DNA from: a virus
Length of the DNA: 64,000 nucleotides
Virus record (IMG/VR): IMGVR_UViG_3300049846_002130
Span: 119,529 to 183,528 of that record
Strand: one strand, 5' to 3'
Shown here: piece after piece, positions 24,183 through 33,896 of the stretch
Position numbering within the stretch: the stretch's first letter is position 1
Layout of the letters: every line of letters begins with the position of its first letter
Position numbers and translations under genes: made by a program
Notes under the pieces: generated by a model
Told to the model about the DNA's origin: nothing
Databases searched by the model: none
What the model saw: only the letters and a program-made list of their open reading frames with translations

Positions 24183-25225
24183 CCTCCGCCAATTACTTGG
24201 CCTTGTCTATAAACAACTGCTGCCTGTCCAGGTGTAACTACTGTTGGCGTTTCTATATGTATTGTTTTAGAACCATATACATCGTCTAAAGATATGGTTT
24301 TAACTGGAATACTATTCTTCCTATAGCGAATAACAACTTCAATATCGTTGGTTGGAGTGGGCTCTTCCCAACTAATCCAACCATCTACTCTAAAGCTAGT
24401 AACAGCATTAGCATCTCTAATGTCAGATACATATACTGTACTTGTATCCTTATCTATACGAGTAACAAACAACGGATTATTGCTTTGTGTAATATTTAAT
24501 CCACGACGTTGGCCAATAGTAAAGTTATGAAGACCATTATGCTTTCCTAAAGTGTTTCCATTCTCATGCTTAATTAAACCACTAGTACCAGAAAGATAAG
24601 TTACTATCTGCTTTTCTAAAAATTCTTTATGGGTACCATTAGGAGCAAAGCATAAATTTTGACTTTCTTGCTTATCTGCAATTGGTAAATCAAGCTCCTT
24701 AGCTAAAGCTCTTACATTTTCCTTAGTTAAAGTAGCTAGTGGAAAAAGAATTTTAGATCTAAACAATGGATCTATTGGGAATAGAAAATAAGATTGATCC
24801 TTATTACTATCAAAAGCTTTATAAAGCTTATTGTCAATTAGCTGAGCATAGTGTCCAGTCGCGACATAATCATATCCAAGCGTCTGTGCCAACTCAATAA
24901 GCAAATTGAACTTAAGAATGCCATTGCAATGAGTACACGGAATAGGAGTGCGGCCATTAAAGTATTCCTCCACAAAATTCTGAAGTACAAACTTCTTAAA
25001 GTGTGCTCGGTAATCTGTTACGAAGTATGGTATGTTAAGCTCACTACAAACTATATTGGCATCAATAGCATCTTGTTGTCCACAACAAGACTTTGATATA
25101 ACTTCTTTAACTTCGTCATGGAGCTTCATATGAACTCCAAGTACATCATGGCCATCTCTCTTGAGTAAAGCAGCAGCAACACTGCTGTCAACACCGCCTG
25201 ACATTGCTACTAAAACTTTAGACAT
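24170..25225 (-). CDS. mnmA: tRNA-specific 2-thiouridylase MnmA
   Basis: Installs the s2 group on U34 of tRNA Lys, Glu and Gln. PP-loop SGGVDSS (residues 9-15), the catalytic Cys97 in PCTHCN, and the second Cys192 in NLCFAP are present, as are GQRRGL and the C-terminal PGQAAVVY barrel motif. At 351 residues it is full-length. The phage encodes its own Lys(TTT), Glu(TTC) and Gln(TTG) tRNAs elsewhere in the window, exactly the substrates of this enzyme. It is inverted within the rightward fibre cassette, which suggests later insertion. Confidence 0.93.
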   Translation of the reverse strand: MSKVLVAMSGGVDSSVAAALLKRDGHDVLGVHMKLHDEVKEVISKSCCGQQDAIDANIVCSELNIPYFVTDYRAHFKKFVLQNFVEEYFNGRTPIPCTHCNGILKFNLLIELAQTLGYDYVATGHYAQLIDNKLYKAFDSNKDQSYFLFPIDPLFRSKILFPLATLTKENVRALAKELDLPIADKQESQNLCFAPNGTHKEFLEKQIVTYLSGTSGLIKHENGNTLGKHNGLHNFTIGQRRGLNITQSNNPLFVTRIDKDTSTVYVSDIRDANAVTSFRVDGWISWEEPTPTNDIEVVIRYRKNSIPVKTISLDDVYGSKTIHIETPTVVTPGQAAVVYRQGQVIGGGWIR

Positions 25226-25249
25226 AAAGATTCTCCTAGAGGTTAATTA

Positions 25250-26944
25250 ATGACTGGTGCTTTTAAACCTGGGGCTACATCCGGAACAACAGTAAGTGTC
25301 GAAGAACTTCCAGATACCTTAGGCCAGAGTACAATGGCTGGTAGCCTATCAGTTGTTATTGCAAGTGATCAAACTCCAATACCAATCTCTGGAAGTATTA
25401 CAGCTACCAATCCTAGTGTGGGTCTTACGGGTGATCCAGTTCCCACTTCCGCTACTTTTATTGGTGGAGAGAATGAATTTGGAGATCTATACGGTCCTAG
25501 AGTTTTTGATTTAGACTATTTAGGACCTGCTGAGTGGAACTTAGGTGTCAACCTTAGATTTGGTGCAGACGGAGGAAGTGTCGAAGCTGGTACAGCTCTA
25601 GATCCTATTCGTATTGACCCTACCGGAACCACTGCTCAACCTATTACTGATAATGGGGGAAGCCTTACTATAGATAGCTCTCAACTGCCCCCGGTCTTAG
25701 GATCAACAACTTCAGCTAATAGTTTGTCTGTTGTTCTTGCTAGCGATCATGGATTTGTTTTTGTTCATGATGGGGGCGGGTCTTTATCTGTAGATGATGG
25801 TGGGGGCTCCCTAACTGTAGACGGTACAGTTACAGCTAATATAGGTACTGCAGGTGGACTAGCTCTTAATACAACTCTTACTAATGGAACTCAAAAATCT
25901 ATTGTTCGTAGTGGAGATAAAGGTTCATCTGTTTCTGCAGATATAACATCAACCCCTCAAAGTGTTGATCATGAGGCTCTTGATATTCAATTATATCATT
26001 CTGGAACAGCTATAGATCCCACACAAATCAGAGCACTAACAGCTTCAGATATAGTAACTGCAGAGGTTAGTAGCTGGCTTGGAAGTACAGCTCCTACTGT
26101 TGGTCAAAAGTCTATGGCCAATTCAGTTCCAGTTGTTCTAGCTAGTGATCAAAGTACAATTGTAGTTTCTGGAACCGTTACTGCAAGTAACCCAAGTGTT
26201 GGTACTAATAATACTGCTGCCCCAGGTTCCTCTACACAGATAGGTGGGACTGATGGAACTAATCTTCAATCTGCTAGAGTTTTTGATTTGGATTCAGGTG
26301 GCGGAACCCAATATGTTATTGGGGTTGGATTACGCAAAGCAGCTTCAGGTGGTTCTGTTGAAGCAGGAACCTCAACAGATCCTTTAAGGACAGATCCTAC
26401 TGGAACAACTGCTCAACCCGTAACAGATAATGGTAGTTCTATTACTGTAGATGCACCTGTAGGAACCCCTGTAGCTGTTCGTCTTTCTGATGGAGCTGCT
26501 TTCTATGATGGAACGAAGACTGGTCAACTACCAACAGCTCTTGTTGGAGGGCGACTCGACACTAATATCGGAGCTTGGCTAGGCTCTACAACGCCCACAG
26601 TCGGTCAGAAGACTATGACAGATAGTCTTCCTGTTGTATTAGCTAGCAACCAATCTTCTCTTCAGGTAAACTTTCAGTCTTCAAGTAGTAGTGTAAGTAG
26701 TGTTGCTGCTAGTGCAACTAGTGTCACACTACTTGCCTCTAATTCCTCTAGGAAAGGAGCCAGCATTTATAACGATAGTACTAAGAATCTTTACATTAAG
26801 CTAGGATCTACAGCTTCTAGTACAAGCTTTAGTATATTACTTAATAATGGTGGTTATTATGAAGTACCCTTTGGATATACTGGAGTTATAGATGGTATTT
26901 GGAATATTGCATCAGGTAATGCTAGAATTACGGAGTTAACATAA
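25250..26944 (+). CDS. Repetitive tail-fibre protein
   Basis: 564 residues with recurring modules: TLGQSTMAGSLSVVIASDQT, PTVGQKSMANSVPVVLASDQS and PTVGQKTMTDSLPVVLASNQS, plus GTTAQP(V/I)TDNGGS(L)T(V/I)D and two copies of RVFDLD...GVxLR. These modules are characteristic of long phage tail fibres. Starts with ATG 24 nt from the divergent mnmA start; it may rely on read-through or on a promoter inside mnmA. Confidence 0.8.
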   Translation: MTGAFKPGATSGTTVSVEELPDTLGQSTMAGSLSVVIASDQTPIPISGSITATNPSVGLTGDPVPTSATFIGGENEFGDLYGPRVFDLDYLGPAEWNLGVNLRFGADGGSVEAGTALDPIRIDPTGTTAQPITDNGGSLTIDSSQLPPVLGSTTSANSLSVVLASDHGFVFVHDGGGSLSVDDGGGSLTVDGTVTANIGTAGGLALNTTLTNGTQKSIVRSGDKGSSVSADITSTPQSVDHEALDIQLYHSGTAIDPTQIRALTASDIVTAEVSSWLGSTAPTVGQKSMANSVPVVLASDQSTIVVSGTVTASNPSVGTNNTAAPGSSTQIGGTDGTNLQSARVFDLDSGGGTQYVIGVGLRKAASGGSVEAGTSTDPLRTDPTGTTAQPVTDNGSSITVDAPVGTPVAVRLSDGAAFYDGTKTGQLPTALVGGRLDTNIGAWLGSTTPTVGQKTMTDSLPVVLASNQSSLQVNFQSSSSSVSSVAASATSVTLLASNSSRKGASIYNDSTKNLYIKLGSTASSTSFSILLNNGGYYEVPFGYTGVIDGIWNIASGNARITELT

Positions 26945-26945
26945 G

Positions 26946-29900
26946 ATGTCTAGCACTAATAAAGCAGTAATATTATTAGATAGTACCGATGATATTCTTG
27001 TAGGCCAACGGGTATCTGCCGATAGCATTCCTGTTACAGTTGCATCTGATCAACCTGCTATTGCTGTTAGTATGTCTACATCTCCTTTACCAACAGGAGC
27101 TGCAACTGAAGCTACACTTAGCTCTTTATTAACATCATCACAATTACTTGATGATGTTATTTATACGGCTGGAACAAGTACTTATACAGAAGCAGCTAGT
27201 AAAGGCTCTCTAATTCTAGGTATTAGAAGAGATGCTGATACTTCATTAGTAGACACTACTAATGAGATGGCTCCGTTACAAGTAGATGCAAATGGTAGAC
27301 TAAAAGTTGAAGCTTTTTCTGGAGAGACATTACCAGTATCTCTTACATCTACAACTATAACTGGGACAGTAGCAGTAACCAAGTCTGGGACATGGACCTT
27401 AGATGCTAATTCTGGTGTAGATATTGGTGATGTTACAATTAATAATGCTTCTGGAGCTGGTGCTGTAAATATACAAGATGGTGGCAATTCAATTACTGTA
27501 GACGGAACAATTGCTGCTACTCAATCTGGAACATGGTCAACCAGAACACAAGATGGTTCTGGTAATAATATAACTTCTGCATCTAGAGGTTCTGAAAGAG
27601 CTTTATCTGTTCAGATAGTTGACGGTTCTGGCACACAAATAACCTCATTTGGTGGAGGAACACAATATACAGAAGATATTGCTGCTGCTGCTGATCCTAT
27701 TGGCAATATGCTACTTGTCGTACGAGCAGATTCTCTTGCATCAATAACAGATTCTGATGGCGATAATTTAGCATTAAGAGCAACCAATAAAGGTGAGTTA
27801 TACGTAAAGCAAACCGATGCTATTCCGGTAACTGATAATGCTGGTAGTTTAACTGTAGACAATGGAGGTACTTTTGCGGTTCAAGAAAGTGGAGCTGCAC
27901 TAACTTCACTCCAACTTATAGATGATATTGTTGGTACAGCTGGCTCTGCTATTACAAGTAAAGCTGGTGTTGTAGCTGGTAGTGATGGAACAACTACAAG
28001 AATCATTTCTACAACAGCAACTGGAATAGTAAAAGTAGATTTGTCTGGAACCAATGCTAATAGTACGGCTGTTAAAGTAGATGGCTCTTCTTTTACTCAA
28101 CCAGTTAGTGGTACGGTCACTGCTAATTTGGCTGCTGGAACTAACAATATTGGTGATGTTGATGTTTTAACAGTTCCTGCTCCTTTATCAACAACTGGTA
28201 ATGGAACAGCAGCAACGGCTTTACGGGTTACTGTAGCTTCTGATTCTACAGGTGTTTTAGCTGTTACAGATAATGGTGGAAGCCTCACTGTAGATGGTAC
28301 TGTGGCTGCCACCCAGTCTGGGACATGGAATATTACCAATATTTCTGGAACGGTATCACTACCAACAGGAGCAGCTACACTATCTGAACAACAAACACAA
28401 ACAACTTCTTTGCAATTACTTGATGATGTTGTTGTTGTTGATAATGCTGCTTTTACTGATGGGACAACAAAACTTTCTATGGCTGGCTACATCTACGACG
28501 ATGTAGCTGGAACAGCATTATCTGAAAACGATGCTGCTGCAGCTAGAATCAATAGTAATAGAGCATTAGTTAATACTATTGAAGATGGTGCAACTAGAGG
28601 CAGATACGCGACAGTTACTGCTTCAAATGCTATCAAAGTAGATGGTTCGGCAGTAACACAGCCAATATCTGCTTCCTCTTTGCCATTGCCTACTGGTGCC
28701 GCAACCGAAACAACTCTAACTGGTGTATTAACAACATCGGCCTTTCAGGCAAGAGTAAATACTCTCGGCCAGAAGACTATGGCTAACTCAACACCAGTCG
28801 TCGTCGCTTCTGACCAGACTGCGATACCCTCATCGCAGTCTGGAGCTTGGACAGTCACTGCTAACGCAGGCACCAATCTGAATACGTCTGCTCTAGCTTT
28901 AGAATCTGGTGGTAATCTAGCCTCGGTTGTTACAAATACAACTAACATTCCTAATGTTATAGGTACAGCTGCTTCAGCAATTCCATCTAAACTTATTCAA
29001 GTAGGCGGTAGCGATGGTACAAATGCTAGAGCAATTAGAACAAACACATCTGGTCAGCTAGATATTCGGCCGCTAACAAACGCTGATGTTGTTAAGTCTC
29101 AGCTTCAAGATAATGCTGGAAATGGTTTAACTAGTAACAGTACTACCTATACTGCAAAGTTTGCTTTAGATGAAAACTTGCTAGGTACTTTAGGCACTGC
29201 TTTTTCAACTCCTGGTAAGGTAGATATTAAGGGTGCTGACGGAGATGTCTTTGTCAGACAAGCAACAGCTTCAAACCTTAATGCAACAGTTGTTGGCACA
29301 GGAACTTTTGCCGTCCAAGCAGCTCAAAGCGGTACCTGGACAGTTCAGCCAGGTAATACAGCCAATACAACAGCATGGCTTGTTACTGGAACCGGCGGCA
29401 CCTTCCCAGTAACTGATTCTGGTGGTTCTTTAACTGTAGATAATAATGGAACATTTGCAGTTCAAGCATCTATTGCTGCTGGAGCTACAAGTATTGCAAA
29501 GGCCGAAGACGTTGCAAGTGCTAATGCAGATGTTGGTGTCCCTGCTATGGCAGTGCGTAAAGCTGTCCCAGCTAATACATCTGATACAGATGGCGACTAT
29601 GAAATGCTACAACTTAACCGTGGACGTTTATGGACTACGGCTACAGTTGATGCTTTACCTGCTCATGCATATGATATTTTTGGCAAAATAAGAATCTCTG
29701 AGCAATTTAATGATGTTGAGGTACAGTTCCATAGAGACTCACCGGCAAATCTTGTAACAATTACTGCTGCTGGTACGCCTAATGGAACAGCCGACAACAC
29801 CACTGTACCTGGTTTAATGCAAATGGCAACAGGTACGGGAACAACTGGTGAAATTAAAGCAGTTACAAAAGATTCGGTTATCTATCGTTCGGGTGCTGAA

Positions 29901-31379
29901 GTATTTTGTATGTTTACGGCTGCCTGGCTTGATGGAGGAGTAGCTACTTCCTTCCAAAGAATCGGACTATATGATACAAGTAATGGATTCTTTATTGGCT
30001 ATGAGAATACTACCTTTGGAGTAACTACTAGAACTGGTGCTGTAGACACACAGGTTGCTAAAGCATCATGGTCTGTTGACACTCTTACTGGAGCATCAAC
30101 AAGTAAGTTCACACGTAATGGTACACCGGAAGCAATAGACTTAACAAAGCTAAATGTATTTCGTGTTAGATATGGATGGCTTGGCTCGGCGCCCATTAGA
30201 TGGGAAGTACTTTCTCCAGATGGAGAATGGGTTTTATTTCATCAAACTCTTCAGCCTAACCTCAGTGCTTCGCCCTCAGTACAATCTACTGATCTTCCGA
30301 TAACAGCTCACTTAGCTAAGACAGCTGGCGCTACTTCTTTAAGATTAAATACTGCTTGCTGGGGAGCAGGAATTAATTATTCAGATGTAGATTTTGCTGC
30401 CTCCGCTACACTTGCTACAGCTGCTAATAGTGCTGTTAACTTTAATACACTTGGAGTTGCTTCTCTTCGTATCCGAATTGGAACAACAACAACTGGAACA
30501 ATTGCTTTAGAGGCAACTGTTGATGGCACAAACTGGATAACACATCCAAACTGCTATCTAACAAATGCTGCTGGCTCTGGTGAAACACAGGTCACAAGTA
30601 CCATTACCCCTACCTCAGGTAATGCTTATCGATTAGATGCTACTGGATTTCGTGGAGTTCGAGCTAGAACAGCAACAACATTAGGAGCAAGTGTTGTTAT
30701 AGCATATCTACAAGATACCCATGTATCGATAGCTACGGTAATTGGTGACAAAGCTAATAACTCAGCTGCACCTGGTTCAACAAATGTTGGAGCTCTAGTA
30801 GCTGTAGCTAATGCTAGCGTACCAACTTTTACCGAAGGCAATATAGTTGCGTTATCGTCTAACCTTTCTGGAGCAGTAAGAACAGTACCCTTTGAAGTTG
30901 CAACATACTCAGCAACAAACGTTAATTATACTGTTGCTAGCTCAGCAACAGATATTTTTACTATTACTGGCTCTGGTTCTAAAACAGTTAGAGTCCGCAG
31001 AATGGGTATGTCTGGTATACAGACTACTGCTGGCCAGGGTACAGTAATATTGTTAAAGAGATCAACTGCAAACACAGGTGGTACAGCCACAACTTGTACA
31101 AATGTGCCTTATGATTCTACTAGTGCTGCAGCTACAGCTGTTGTTAGAGCCTATACAGCTAATCCAACAACTGGAACATTAGTTGGTAACCTTTATGCAG
31201 ACCGGTTATTTATAGGTACAGCTACCTCTAATAGCGATAGAGGTATTTGGGAATTTAATTGTTTAAAGGCTCAGCCCCTAGTTCTTAGAGGAACAGGTGA
31301 GGTATTATCTATCAACTTAAATGGTATTACCGCTAGTGGTAATGTCATTAATGCTTGGGTTGAGTGGACAGAAGAATGA
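26946..31379 (+). CDS. Giant repetitive tail-fibre/adhesin protein
   Basis: 1477 residues, the largest gene here. Residues 1-950 are built of many degenerate copies of the module SLPVTVASDQ / TDNGGSLTVDGTVAATQSGTW / LPTGAATETTLxxLLT; the last 500 residues include a carbohydrate-binding-like region (YDIFGKIRISEQFNDVEVQFHRDSP) and a C-terminal beta domain. Such modular proteins are side or long tail fibres. Internal DNA repeats make slippage or recombination likely. One base separates it from the previous fibre gene. Confidence 0.8.
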   Translation: MSSTNKAVILLDSTDDILVGQRVSADSIPVTVASDQPAIAVSMSTSPLPTGAATEATLSSLLTSSQLLDDVIYTAGTSTYTEAASKGSLILGIRRDADTSLVDTTNEMAPLQVDANGRLKVEAFSGETLPVSLTSTTITGTVAVTKSGTWTLDANSGVDIGDVTINNASGAGAVNIQDGGNSITVDGTIAATQSGTWSTRTQDGSGNNITSASRGSERALSVQIVDGSGTQITSFGGGTQYTEDIAAAADPIGNMLLVVRADSLASITDSDGDNLALRATNKGELYVKQTDAIPVTDNAGSLTVDNGGTFAVQESGAALTSLQLIDDIVGTAGSAITSKAGVVAGSDGTTTRIISTTATGIVKVDLSGTNANSTAVKVDGSSFTQPVSGTVTANLAAGTNNIGDVDVLTVPAPLSTTGNGTAATALRVTVASDSTGVLAVTDNGGSLTVDGTVAATQSGTWNITNISGTVSLPTGAATLSEQQTQTTSLQLLDDVVVVDNAAFTDGTTKLSMAGYIYDDVAGTALSENDAAAARINSNRALVNTIEDGATRGRYATVTASNAIKVDGSAVTQPISASSLPLPTGAATETTLTGVLTTSAFQARVNTLGQKTMANSTPVVVASDQTAIPSSQSGAWTVTANAGTNLNTSALALESGGNLASVVTNTTNIPNVIGTAASAIPSKLIQVGGSDGTNARAIRTNTSGQLDIRPLTNADVVKSQLQDNAGNGLTSNSTTYTAKFALDENLLGTLGTAFSTPGKVDIKGADGDVFVRQATASNLNATVVGTGTFAVQAAQSGTWTVQPGNTANTTAWLVTGTGGTFPVTDSGGSLTVDNNGTFAVQASIAAGATSIAKAEDVASANADVGVPAMAVRKAVPANTSDTDGDYEMLQLNRGRLWTTATVDALPAHAYDIFGKIRISEQFNDVEVQFHRDSPANLVTITAAGTPNGTADNTTVPGLMQMATGTGTTGEIKAVTKDSVIYRSGAEVFCMFTAAWLDGGVATSFQRIGLYDTSNGFFIGYENTTFGVTTRTGAVDTQVAKASWSVDTLTGASTSKFTRNGTPEAIDLTKLNVFRVRYGWLGSAPIRWEVLSPDGEWVLFHQTLQPNLSASPSVQSTDLPITAHLAKTAGATSLRLNTACWGAGINYSDVDFAASATLATAANSAVNFNTLGVASLRIRIGTTTTGTIALEATVDGTNWITHPNCYLTNAAGSGETQVTSTITPTSGNAYRLDATGFRGVRARTATTLGASVVIAYLQDTHVSIATVIGDKANNSAAPGSTNVGALVAVANASVPTFTEGNIVALSSNLSGAVRTVPFEVATYSATNVNYTVASSATDIFTITGSGSKTVRVRRMGMSGIQTTAGQGTVILLKRSTANTGGTATTCTNVPYDSTSAAATAVVRAYTANPTTGTLVGNLYADRLFIGTATSNSDRGIWEFNCLKAQPLVLRGTGEVLSINLNGITASGNVINAWVEWTEE

Positions 31380-31390
31380 GGAGTCATCGT

Positions 31391-32266
31391 ATGCAACTTA
31401 CTACTAAAACTTTGGTTCAAACTGATGGTGGACAATCAGTAACACGGACATGGTATGTACATGTACCTTCGCAAGGCTCTACGGGCCGTCCAGTAATTTT
31501 CTTCTTCCATGGCCATGGAGGTAGTGGCCTTGGAATGTCAGGTAACTCCAATATGGATTACTATGCTAACAAAGGTTATGTACTGGTTTACCCAGATGGA
31601 CTACCTTTTGTAGATGGTAAGCTAGGTTGGAGAACCTTAGCAACTCCACAATATAACACTGGTCTTGATCAAAACTTTGTTGAGCTAATGATAGCTGAAC
31701 TAACTTCATCGCCCTATAATTGTGATGCTAGTAAAATCTATTGTTCTGGATTCTCGAATGGAACAGATGTTTGTTGGCAAATGTACACACAAAGGTCAGA
31801 TTTAATTCGAGGATTCTCTACATTTGGTAGAGGTATTGATCAAGAATTTGTTGGATTGACTCCAGCTATTCTTCGTCCCTGGTCAACTACAATTGGTCAG
31901 CAAGACGATTCTTGGGATGGTCATAAAGACCCACCGGAGAATAATGCTTGGGGTGCATTAGAGACTAGAGACTACGTATGTGGGCTTAATAACCGCACTA
32001 CAGTAGCTACACCGCCCGCAGGCACTGCAGCCGGTAGTCCTCCAAATCCATCTACTGGTACAAAACTTACTGTATTTAACTACAATACAGTAGCAACCTC
32101 TGGACAACCTTCTGCTCAGGTCTCAGCAGGTACTGTGTCTCAGGTTACACAACCAGCTCTGCATAGATGGTTCGCTAAGCTTCCTGCTTGGCCCGATAAC
32201 TTCTATGCCACATCTTATACAATAACCTTCTTCAAGACATATGCTGGATTACCAGCAGAGCTATAG
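31391..32266 (+). CDS. Alpha/beta hydrolase, PHB-depolymerase/feruloyl-esterase type
   Basis: The ATG at 31391 is chosen because GAGGAG lies upstream; it overlaps nothing important. Motifs: FFFHGHGGSG (oxyanion region), SGFSNGTDVCWQ with the nucleophile elbow G-F-S-N-G, and an acid/His region in the second half (QQDDSWDGHKD; ALHRWFAKLPAWP). The family includes LpqC/PHB depolymerase and CE1 esterases. Placed at the end of the fibre cassette, it is probably a virion enzyme that de-esterifies host surface polymers (inference). 291 residues. Confidence 0.75.
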   Translation: MQLTTKTLVQTDGGQSVTRTWYVHVPSQGSTGRPVIFFFHGHGGSGLGMSGNSNMDYYANKGYVLVYPDGLPFVDGKLGWRTLATPQYNTGLDQNFVELMIAELTSSPYNCDASKIYCSGFSNGTDVCWQMYTQRSDLIRGFSTFGRGIDQEFVGLTPAILRPWSTTIGQQDDSWDGHKDPPENNAWGALETRDYVCGLNNRTTVATPPAGTAAGSPPNPSTGTKLTVFNYNTVATSGQPSAQVSAGTVSQVTQPALHRWFAKLPAWPDNFYATSYTITFFKTYAGLPAEL

Positions 32267-32275
32267 GATTAACAG

Positions 32276-32593
32276 ATGGGTGTTTCTGCTTTTAAACCAT
32301 CATCTAATGATGGAGACTCTCTTGCAGTAGAGGAACAGTTCTCAAGAGCTTATATCTCTACTGGTGCTACTACAACTATTAAGTCTGGTGCTGGACTACT
32401 TCATACAATAACTATTGGTGAAACAGCAGCAGGTGCTATTACAGTATATGATAATACTGCCGGAAGTGGAACAATAATTGCTGTATTTAAAGCATCTATT
32501 GCAGAACAAACGTTTGTACTGGATGTATTGTTTACTACTGGTCTTACGATAGTAACAGCAGCTGGTTCTAAACTAACTGTTAGCTATAGATAA
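32276..32593 (+). CDS. Small fibre-associated structural protein
   Basis: 105 residues, beta-rich (GAGLLHTITIGETAAGAITVYDNTAGSGTIIAVF), a pattern common in small phage virion proteins that decorate fibres. Its N-terminus MGVSAFKPSSNDGDS resembles the start of the fibre protein at 25250 (MTGAFKPGATSG). Last gene of the rightward cassette; the strong hairpin after it ends the transcript. Confidence 0.65.
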   Translation: MGVSAFKPSSNDGDSLAVEEQFSRAYISTGATTTIKSGAGLLHTITIGETAAGAITVYDNTAGSGTIIAVFKASIAEQTFVLDVLFTTGLTIVTAAGSKLTVSYR

Positions 32594-32598
32594 TTCTT

Positions 32599-32631
32599 CT
32601 ACCCGAAGATTAAAAAACGGTCTTCGGGTAG
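32599..32631. terminator. Hairpin between convergent genes
   Basis: An 11-bp perfect stem CTACCCGAAGA/TCTTCGGGTAG with an 11-nt loop that is A/T-rich. The TAG stop of the leftward macro-domain gene is the end of the stem. Likely acts on both strands. Confidence 0.75.
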
Positions 32632-33096
32632 AATTCTATCTAGCACTTGCTTTACGTCTTCCCAATTAAGTCCACCATTACCGCAACCGGGCTTAGGCAA
32701 AGCCACTATTTTATTTTTAGTTGTGGTTCTTAACTGGGAAGCACTAAGAGCAATTCTCTCTAAGCTAGACTTGCCCATCCACCCAGGGAATGTACCCTGG
32801 GTGTTTTTGTTTTTATACCGAGGTAACAGCTCTTCATAAGGAGATATCTTATTTTTAGTAGGAAAGCTCCATATTTCAGTCCTGCCATCTTGAGCTATTT
32901 TACATGGTTGATTATTACCTTGTAACAATAACGTACCTAAAACCTGAGCACAATCCGGATAACGAGCTTTTGCTTCAGCTGCAATACCTCGCCCCATAAT
33001 AGCTTCGCCTTTTGAATTAGTACAGAGATTGGTTGTGATACATAAAATATCAACACTGTCGATAGTATTCCAAATATCATCATGTTGGATTAGCAT
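32599..33096 (-). CDS. Macro-domain (ADP-ribose-binding) protein
   Basis: Macro domains bind or hydrolyse ADP-ribose adducts. Evidence: ILCITTNLCTNSKGEAIMGRGIAAEAK (the N-G-x-AIMGxG-type phosphate loop) and VALPKPGCGNGGLNWEDVK (the second substrate loop). It resembles Appr-1''-P phosphatases of the Poa1/DarG type. At 165 residues it is a stand-alone domain. DarG-type macrodomains remove ADP-ribose from thymidine in DNA, so a counter to DarT-like defence is plausible. It overlaps the upstream gene by 17 nt. Confidence 0.82.
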   Translation of the reverse strand: MLIQHDDIWNTIDSVDILCITTNLCTNSKGEAIMGRGIAAEAKARYPDCAQVLGTLLLQGNNQPCKIAQDGRTEIWSFPTKNKISPYEELLPRYKNKNTQGTFPGWMGKSSLERIALSASQLRTTTKNKIVALPKPGCGNGGLNWEDVKQVLDRILPEDRFLIFG

Positions 33097-33883
33097 TTAA
33101 TTTCTCCATATACCAATCTCTAACGATAAGACTCAACAAATCTCTATATAATTCGGGTAACTCTAGTATAGCTAGATTGTTATAAACATAGTTATATACA
33201 GTGCTCTTAAGTTCAATAATGTTTGAAGTATCTAGATAATAATTAGCTTTGTTTAGACCAGTCTGGATAGCCACTATATCTTTTAGTTCTGGTATGTCAG
33301 TAAAAACAAAAGTTTTAACTACTTTATTATCTTTAATAAAACTAATTGTATTATTGTCACACTTATTAATAAAAATGTTCTTAATAAGAAAATTAAATTC
33401 TTCAATCATCTTGATTAAGATTATTTGTTTGGTTTTGATTTTCTCATTTGTAAGTGTAATACCATGCTGATCGTAAAATCTTGATATACCATCTTCTGTT
33501 ATGAGTTTATTAAGTTCACATGGATAGTTAACAGGAATTATTAAGAATGGATACTTCTTGTTAGGTCCAGCTTCTATATAAACACCAGGAAGTTTATTAG
33601 TATCAGAAGGTAGTCTAATACATATGTTATAAGAATCTTTACTAACCTGTAAGGTAAATTTTATCTCTCTATTGTCTATATCTAACTTAAATCTAGAGGA
33701 TAAACAATCTAGCCAATCTCTCTCTGTATCTTCTATAGTATTAGTTGGTTCAGAGCTTTCGTTATTTAATGTGCTTGCTAATAATAAGCTTAACAAACTA
33801 AGGCTACCAACTTTTAGAAGAGTGGAAGAGCCTGTCTTTGTTTTAAGATTGTTTTTAGTCTTAATCTTAGGTTTTGTTTTCAT
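33080..33883 (-). CDS. Membrane-anchored protein, Lys-rich N-terminus
   Basis: The N-terminus is very basic (KTKPKIKTKNNLKTKT) and followed by a hydrophobic stretch (LLKVGSLSLLSLLLAST). The 220-residue body is soluble, mixed alpha/beta (FTLQVSKDSYNICIRLPSD). Its N-terminal layout is shared with the proteins at 33.9, 37.7 and 39.8 kb. No family recognised, and no ribosome site is obvious in the 13-nt gap before it. Confidence 0.55.
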   Translation of the reverse strand: MKTKPKIKTKNNLKTKTGSSTLLKVGSLSLLSLLLASTLNNESSEPTNTIEDTERDWLDCLSSRFKLDIDNREIKFTLQVSKDSYNICIRLPSDTNKLPGVYIEAGPNKKYPFLIIPVNYPCELNKLITEDGISRFYDQHGITLTNEKIKTKQIILIKMIEEFNFLIKNIFINKCDNNTISFIKDNKVVKTFVFTDIPELKDIVAIQTGLNKANYYLDTSNIIELKSTVYNYVYNNLAILELPELYRDLLSLIVRDWYMEKLNANPT

Positions 33884-33896
33884 TATTAGCCGGTGG

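Noticed and set aside
26946-31379. Long open frames on the minus strand across the large fibre gene.
   Set aside because: Repetitive Ser/Thr/Ala codons keep antisense frames open; they lack ribosome sites and typical composition.
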